Below are positions 59,223-64,000 of a stretch of 64,000 nucleotides of DNA, one piece after another. The stretch covers positions 2,675,469 to 2,739,468 of the forward strand of contig NZ_KI632512.1 in NCBI RefSeq assembly GCF_000504305.1, written 5' to 3'. The notes beneath the pieces were generated by a model. It worked only from the letters and a program-made list of their open reading frames with translations, made no database searches and was not told the origin of the DNA. Origin of the DNA: Nitratidesulfovibrio termitidis HI1 (GTDB taxonomy: Bacteria > Desulfobacterota > Desulfovibrionia > Desulfovibrionales > Desulfovibrionaceae). How positions within the stretch are numbered: position 1 is the stretch's first letter; each line of letters opens with the position of its first letter. Both the position numbers and the translations under genes were made by a program.

Positions 59223-61514
59223 ATGATCTTCTTTCGGCGGCAGGGCGGGGACACCCCGACAGAATCATCCGACGCGGCGGGCCAGGCAGGCCAGGCGGGC
59301 CAGGCAGGGCAGACGAGCGCCCAATCCGCGCCAGCAGACCCCACCGGCCTGCGGGCCAGATGCGCGGCGGCGGACCTGCCCGATGCGGTGCGCGAGGTGC
59401 TGGACGCGGAAATAGGCCGCATGGAAAAGACCGACGCGGCAGCGCCGGAAAACGCCATTGCCCTCAATTATGTGGAATGCCTGCTGGACCTGCCGTGGAA
59501 CGGGTTGACCCGCGACAGTCTGGACCTTGCACGCGCGGCGGCGGTGTTCGACGCCAGCCACGCGGGCCTTGGCCAGGTGCGCGAACGGGTGCTGGAGCAC
59601 CTGGCCGCGCGCGTGCTGTGCGCCACCCAGCCCGCCGCCGTGCTGGTGGTGGACGATGAAACCATCGCCCGCGACAACGTGGCCCACGTGCTGGCGCGCG
59701 AAGGGTACACGGTGGACACGGCGGCCAACGGCGAAGAGGCGTTGGCCCGTCTGGCGCAGCGCAGCTACGACTGCATCGTCACCGACCTGAAGATGGACCG
59801 CATGGACGGCATGCAGCTGATGGAGGCGGCGCGGCGGATGGCCCCGGACACGCGCATCGTGGTGGTGACCGGCTACGCCACGGTGGACACCGCCGTGCAG
59901 GCCCTGAAGACCGGCGCGGTGCAGTACCTGTCCAAGCCCATCGACATCGCGGAACTGCGGGCCACGGTGCGCGAAGCCCTGGCAGGCCGCGCGCAGGGGC
60001 TGTCGTCGCGCGCGCCGGTGCTGTGCTTCACCGGGCCACCCGGCGTGGGCAAGACCTCCGTGGGCCGGGCGCTGGCCGAGGCGTTGGGGCGGCGCTTCTA
60101 CCGCATGTCGCTGGCCGACCTGCGCGACGAGGCGGAACTGCGCGGCCACCGGCGCACCTACGTGGGGGCCATGCCGGGTCGGATCATCCAGGCCCTGCGC
60201 GCCACGGGGGTGCGCAACCCGGTGTTCATGCTGGACGAGATCGACAAGGTGGGACAGGACGCCAAGGGCGACCCGGCCATGGCCTTGCTGGAAGTGCTGG
60301 ACCCGGAGCAGAACGCCCGCTTCGTGGACCGCTATCTGGAAATCCCCTTCGACCTTTCGCAGGTGTTGTTCATCGCCACGGCCAACGGGGTGGAGCGGCT
60401 GCGCGGCCCCCTGCTGGACCGCATGGAGGTGGTGGAATTCCACGGCTACGCAGAGGCGGACAAGCTGGACATCGCCACCCGCTTCCTGCTGCCCCGCCAA
60501 CTGCGCGAACACGGGCTGACCGCGCCCTATCCGCAGGTGACGCAGGGCGCCCTTGCGCGGGTCATCAACGACTACACCAGCGAGGCGGGCGTGCGCGGGC
60601 TGGAGCGCGAACTGGCCCGGCTGTGCCGCAAGCTGGCCCGGCTGCGGCTGGAGGCTGGCGGGCATGCGGGCGGGGCGGGCGCGCCATCAGGCGTCGCCCC
60701 CGGCACGCCTGCGCCGGGCGCTTTGTCGTCAGACGCCAGGCAGGAAGACGCCCCGCTTTCCAACACGCTGCTGGTGGACGATGCCGTTGCCGCCGCCCTG
60801 CTGGGGCCGCCGCGTTACCGGCACGACGCGGCCCACGGCGTACCCCGCGTGGGCACGGCCACCGGGCTGGTGTGGTCCGAGGCGGGCGGCGAGATCGTGT
60901 TCGTGGAGGCGGCCCGCATGGCCGGTTCCGGCCAGCTCATCCTTACCGGCTCGCTGGGCGAGGTGCTGAAGGAATCGGCGCGCATCGCGCTCAGCCACAT
61001 CCGGGCAGAGGCGGAGCATCTGGGCGTGTCCGGTCTCTCCGGTCAGGCGGACGAGGGGCACTCAGGCCAGCCCGGCCAGGGCGACACCCCCGCGCAGGAC
61101 ATTCACATCCACATTCCCGCCGGGGGCATCGCCAAGGATGGCCCCTCTGCCGGGCTGACCATCTGCGTGGCCCTTGTCTCGCTGCTGTCGGGCCGTCCGG
61201 CGCGGGCCGACGTGGCTCTTTCGGGCGAACTTTCGCTGTCCGGGCGGGTCCTGCCGGTAAGCGGCGTGCGCGAAAAACTGCTGGCCGCAGCGCGGGCCGG
61301 GGCGCGCACCGTGGTGCTGCCCGCCGACAACGAACCGGAGGCGCGCAGCCTGCTGGCGGAATTTGCCGCGCGCGGGTCCGGCGGCCTGCCGCAGGTGGCC
61401 TTTGCCGCGCGGGTGCAGGACGCGCTGGCCGTGGCCCTGCTGCCTGCCAAACCCGGAGGCGGCGCCGAGGACGGTCCGGCTGGCAACGAGGGGGGCGCAC
61501 CGTGCAGTTCCTGA
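59223..61514 (+). CDS. Lon-type ATP-dependent protease with embedded receiver domain
   Basis: 763 residues. Order: low-complexity leader with AGQ repeats (18-32), a short helical remnant of the Lon N-terminal region (45-130, [17 protein letters not shown]), a full CheY-like receiver (138-255; phospho-acceptor D188 in [12 protein letters not shown] at 236 in YLSKPID), then AAA+ (Walker [10 protein letters not shown] with K277; Walker B FMLDEIDK with D338/E339) and the Lon protease domain with catalytic S642 ([10 protein letters not shown]) and K685, 43 apart as in E. coli Lon. So it should be an active protease whose activity could be gated by phosphorylation. A further insertion (about 600-620) contains SGQ-type repeats. 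Followed by a kinase overlapping it by 13 bases. Confidence 0.92.
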   Translation: MIFFRRQGGDTPTESSDAAGQAGQAGQAGQTSAQSAPADPTGLRARCAAADLPDAVREVLDAEIGRMEKTDAAAPENAIALNYVECLLDLPWNGLTRDSLDLARAAAVFDASHAGLGQVRERVLEHLAARVLCATQPAAVLVVDDETIARDNVAHVLAREGYTVDTAANGEEALARLAQRSYDCIVTDLKMDRMDGMQLMEAARRMAPDTRIVVVTGYATVDTAVQALKTGAVQYLSKPIDIAELRATVREALAGRAQGLSSRAPVLCFTGPPGVGKTSVGRALAEALGRRFYRMSLADLRDEAELRGHRRTYVGAMPGRIIQALRATGVRNPVFMLDEIDKVGQDAKGDPAMALLEVLDPEQNARFVDRYLEIPFDLSQVLFIATANGVERLRGPLLDRMEVVEFHGYAEADKLDIATRFLLPRQLREHGLTAPYPQVTQGALARVINDYTSEAGVRGLERELARLCRKLARLRLEAGGHAGGAGAPSGVAPGTPAPGALSSDARQEDAPLSNTLLVDDAVAAALLGPPRYRHDAAHGVPRVGTATGLVWSEAGGEIVFVEAARMAGSGQLILTGSLGEVLKESARIALSHIRAEAEHLGVSGLSGQADEGHSGQPGQGDTPAQDIHIHIPAGGIAKDGPSAGLTICVALVSLLSGRPARADVALSGELSLSGRVLPVSGVREKLLAAARAGARTVVLPADNEPEARSLLAEFAARGSGGLPQVAFAARVQDALAVALLPAKPGGGAEDGPAGNEGGAPCSS

Positions 61515-63232
61515 TTCGCCGACTGGCCTCGGGCAACATCCGGCAACTGGTGCTGTTCGGCATCTCGGTGTCCATTCTCGGCTTCTCGCTGCTGGGCGGG
61601 CTGTCGTACAACTACCTGTTGCAGATCGAGGACGCCCTGGCACTGGCCGAGGTGGTGGACGACCTGAGCAACGACATCCTGGAAATCCGCCGCTACGAGA
61701 AGAACTACCTGCTCTACGCCATGGAGGAGGACCACGCCGAGAACCTGGTGTTCATCGGTCGGGCGCTGGACGTTATCGAGCGCATCGAACCGGGCGGCGG
61801 CCAATCGGGCCAATCGGGTCAATCGGGCCAGACTGGCCAGCCGGGCCAGCCGGGCCAGCCGGGCCCATCCGGACTGTCGGGCACCGATCTGCGGGGCAGC
61901 GACGGGCTGCGTGCCCTGCGTCGCGACCTGCACGGCTACCGCGACACCTTCAGCCGACTGGGCGAGGTGCAACTGGCCGGGCAGATGCGCGAGCGCGAGC
62001 GGGGAGCCCTGCGCGAGGACCTGCGCGAGCAGGGCAAGGCGCTGGTGGCGCAGGCCCGTCAGATCGTCACTTACCAGCGCGAGCGCATCCTGGGCATCGT
62101 GGGGTCGCTGAAGCATCAGCTGCTGCTGTCCATCGGGGCCATGGTGGGGCTGGCGGCGTTCTTTTCGTGGCTTATCGGGCGGCGCATTCTGGGCGCACTG
62201 TCGGTCATCGAGCGATCGGCCCGGCAGATCGTGCAGGGCAGCCTGGAACGGTTGCCCCTGCCCGCCACCAGCGACGAGACGCGCGGCGTGGTGGAGGCCT
62301 TCAACCACATGCTGGTGGAGCTGGAACACCGCCAGAACCAGCTGGTGCAGGAAAAGAAGCTGGCCTCGCTGGGGGTGCTGACATCGGGCATCGCGCACCA
62401 GCTGAACAACCCGCTGAACAACATTTCCACCTCGTGCCAGATACTGCGCGAGGAGCTGCGGTACGCCGCTGGCGAGGCCGACGGATCGGGCGGGCAGGGC
62501 GGATCGGGTGGACAGGATGGACCGGGAGGACAGGCGGGACCGGGCGGACCGGGTGGATCGGGCGGATTGGGCGGTCCCGGTGGTGCAGGCGCCCTCGACC
62601 CGGTCTTTGCCGGGCGCATGCTGGAGAACATCCACCAGGAAGTGCGCCGCTCGCGCGACATCGTGAAGGGCCTGCTGGACTTCTCGCGCGAGACGGAGTT
62701 TTCGCTGAAACCCGTGGCCCTGCGCGACGTGGTGGGGCGCAGCGTGGCGCTTGTGGCCAGCGAGGTGCCCGCGTGCATCGCCATCGACGCCGATGTGCCC
62801 GACGACATCGTGCTGCCGCTGGACGTGCAGCGGTTTCAGGAAGTGCTGCTGAACCTGCTCATCAACGCCATCCAGGCGGTGCAGGCCATTCAGGCGGTGC
62901 AGGAGCGGGACTGCGACGCACCGGAAGGGGGAACGCCCAGCGCCGGGGCCATCACCGTCACCGCCACGCGCGACGTGGCGACGCGGCAGGTGGTGCTGCG
63001 CGTGACCGATACGGGCATCGGCATCGGGGCGGAACATCTGGGCCGCATCTTCGACCCGTTTTTCACCCTGAAGGAAGTGGGCAAGGGCACCGGCCTCGGG
63101 CTGTCCGTGGCCTTCGGCATCATTCGCAAGCACGGCGGCACCATAGGGGTGGAAAGCACCCCCGGCGCGGGCACATGCTTCACCATCCGGCTGCCGCTGG
63201 GCGCGCCGGAACCCACGGGAGACGCGGCATGA
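61502..63232 (+). CDS. Membrane sensor histidine kinase
   Basis: 576 residues from a GTG with GAGGGGGG upstream; starts inside the Lon gene. Helix 1 (15-38), a periplasmic helical sensor (about 40-200) interrupted by SGQ/PGQ repeats (100-125), helix 2 (205-230), HAMP, HisKA with H299 ([10 protein letters not shown]), and HATPase ([16 protein letters not shown]). A second Gly-rich insertion (about 328-365, [17 protein letters not shown]) sits between the HisKA helices. It overlaps the next regulator start by four bases, so protease, kinase and regulator form one operon. Confidence 0.88.
   Translation: MQFLIRRLASGNIRQLVLFGISVSILGFSLLGGLSYNYLLQIEDALALAEVVDDLSNDILEIRRYEKNYLLYAMEEDHAENLVFIGRALDVIERIEPGGGQSGQSGQSGQTGQPGQPGQPGPSGLSGTDLRGSDGLRALRRDLHGYRDTFSRLGEVQLAGQMRERERGALREDLREQGKALVAQARQIVTYQRERILGIVGSLKHQLLLSIGAMVGLAAFFSWLIGRRILGALSVIERSARQIVQGSLERLPLPATSDETRGVVEAFNHMLVELEHRQNQLVQEKKLASLGVLTSGIAHQLNNPLNNISTSCQILREELRYAAGEADGSGGQGGSGGQDGPGGQAGPGGPGGSGGLGGPGGAGALDPVFAGRMLENIHQEVRRSRDIVKGLLDFSRETEFSLKPVALRDVVGRSVALVASEVPACIAIDADVPDDIVLPLDVQRFQEVLLNLLINAIQAVQAIQAVQERDCDAPEGGTPSAGAITVTATRDVATRQVVLRVTDTGIGIGAEHLGRIFDPFFTLKEVGKGTGLGLSVAFGIIRKHGGTIGVESTPGAGTCFTIRLPLGAPEPTGDAA
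61797..61880 (+). repeat. Nine-base tandem repeat in the kinase sensor
   Basis: GGCCAATCG / GGTCAATCG / GGCCAGCCG units, about nine copies, coding SGQ/PGQ triplets in frame. Like the fumC repeat, the core is GGCCAG/A followed by TCGGG. Confidence 0.85.
62485..62592 (+). repeat. Gly-rich repeat in the kinase HisKA region
   Basis: About eleven nine-base units of GGATCGGGC / GGACCGGGC type, coding GSGGQ and GPGG triplets in frame. Confidence 0.8.
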
Positions 63233-64000
63233 ACGACGCACCCGGACGGACGACGACAGCCGTCCCGCCTTCCAGAACGCCCCAAGCCCCCCCATCGCCG
63301 CAGCCTTCGGCCACACCCGGCCCGGCCCGCATCCTGGTTGTGGATGACGAAGCCATCGCCCGCGACAATCTGGCGCTGGCGCTGGGAAGGCAGGGGCACG
63401 AGACGTTCACCGCCGCCAACGGGACAGAGGCGCTGGAACTGCTGGCCGGGGCGGACTTCGATCTGGTGCTCACCGACCTGATGATGCAGGGCATGGACGG
63501 GCTGGACCTGTTGCGCGCCGTGCGGCTGCGCCACCCCGACACCGAGGTGGTGGTGGTCACCGGCTACCCCACGGTGAAGACGGCGGTGGAGGCCATGCAC
63601 GCCGGGGCCTACCACTACCTGCCCAAACCCTACGACCTGGACGAGGCGCGGGCGCTGGTGCAGAAGGCGCTGGAAAAGCGCCGCCTGAAGCAGGAGGTAG
63701 CCCGCCTGCGCGAACAACTGCGCGAACGCTCGCTGCCCGTGCCCCTGCTGGGTGCTGCCCCGTGCATGCAGGCGCTGAAGCGCACCATCGCCCAGGTGGC
63801 GCCGTCGGACGTCACCGTGCTGATCCTGGGCGAGACGGGCACCGGCAAGGAACTGGCCGCGCGCATGGTGCACCTGTTCAGCCGCCGGTCCGAATCGCGC
63901 TTTCTGGCCATCAACTGCGGGGCGTTCAACGAGGAACTGCTGGAAAGCGAGCTGTTCGGGCACGAGCAGGGGGCCTTTTCCGGCGCGGTACGCCAGCGCA
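63229..64000 (+). CDS. NtrC-family response regulator, partial
   Basis: Cut by the window end; 257 residues seen. After a Pro-rich leader (1-35) the receiver has D83 ([12 protein letters not shown]); the AAA+ domain begins with GETGTGKE and [26 protein letters not shown], where the GAFTGA loop reads GAFSGA. Overlaps the kinase stop (ATGA). Likely activates sigma-54 promoters for genes connected to the Lon pathway. Confidence 0.9.
   Translation, partial: MNDAPGRTTTAVPPSRTPQAPPSPQPSATPGPARILVVDDEAIARDNLALALGRQGHETFTAANGTEALELLAGADFDLVLTDLMMQGMDGLDLLRAVRLRHPDTEVVVVTGYPTVKTAVEAMHAGAYHYLPKPYDLDEARALVQKALEKRRLKQEVARLREQLRERSLPVPLLGAAPCMQALKRTIAQVAPSDVTVLILGETGTGKELAARMVHLFSRRSESRFLAINCGAFNEELLESELFGHEQGAFSGAVRQR

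Overview
GC-rich bacterial chromosome from a sulfate-reducing Desulfovibrionaceae member, most like the Nitratidesulfovibrio (Desulfovibrio) vulgaris group. The basis is a near-textbook nigerythrin, deltaproteobacterial YeiH and TauE transporters with two-component and universal-stress partners, and the gene content and order around the origin. The window spans the chromosomal replication origin region: dnaA, dnaN, gyrB and gyrA lie in a row at 22.7-31.5 kb, with a candidate parS-like site near 20.05 kb.

Layout. 0-4.1 kb: partial unknown gene, M48 lipoprotein protease, topA. 4.4-7.7 kb: a signal-less pesticin/T4-lysozyme-like protein translationally coupled to two tandem-duplicated exported proteins, which looks like a lytic toxin with duplicated periplasmic immunity. 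7.9-13.6 kb: membrane-anchored unknown, glycosyltransferase, class II fumarase with low-complexity insertions, acetate transporter of the SatP family. 13.6-15.1 kb: non-coding, built from repeat copies in opposite orientations. 15.1-21.6 kb: AhpF/TrxB-like disulfide reductase, cyclophilin, NAD-binding epimerase, M23 peptidase. 21.6-31.5 kb: origin region, with a lower-GC dinD gene wedged between gyrB and gyrA. 31.7-39.6 kb: TPR lipoprotein, universal stress protein, asnS, a small winged-helix protein, tRNA-Ala(GGC), nigerythrin, a Cys-rich small protein, a second glycosyltransferase. 39.9-46.3 kb: YeiH-type transporter, small membrane protein, heme-c-type sensor kinase, NtrC-type regulator and a small partner protein. 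46.8-55.6 kb: FMN reductase, two MFS transporters, two toxin-antitoxin-like pairs (RelE/Xre and the mobile mystery A/Fic pair), glnA, an orphan. 55.7-58.9 kb: leftward TauE/universal-stress operon. 59.2-64.0 kb: rightward operon encoding a Lon protease with an embedded receiver domain, a histidine kinase and an NtrC-type regulator (cut by the window end).

Three themes stand out beyond ordinary housekeeping. First, the receiver-Lon fusion coupled to a kinase and a sigma-54 activator suggests phosphorylation-controlled proteolysis. Second, the 4.4-7.7 kb lysozyme and duplicated exported-protein cassette resembles an effector-immunity unit. Third, the window is full of repetitive DNA: nine-base-periodic minisatellites inserted into otherwise conserved enzymes, a several-hundred-base intergenic repeat (family A, three copies), and hairpin modules (family B) that nest inside family A and inside each other. 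All functional statements rest on reading the sequence and on family knowledge; no searches were run.
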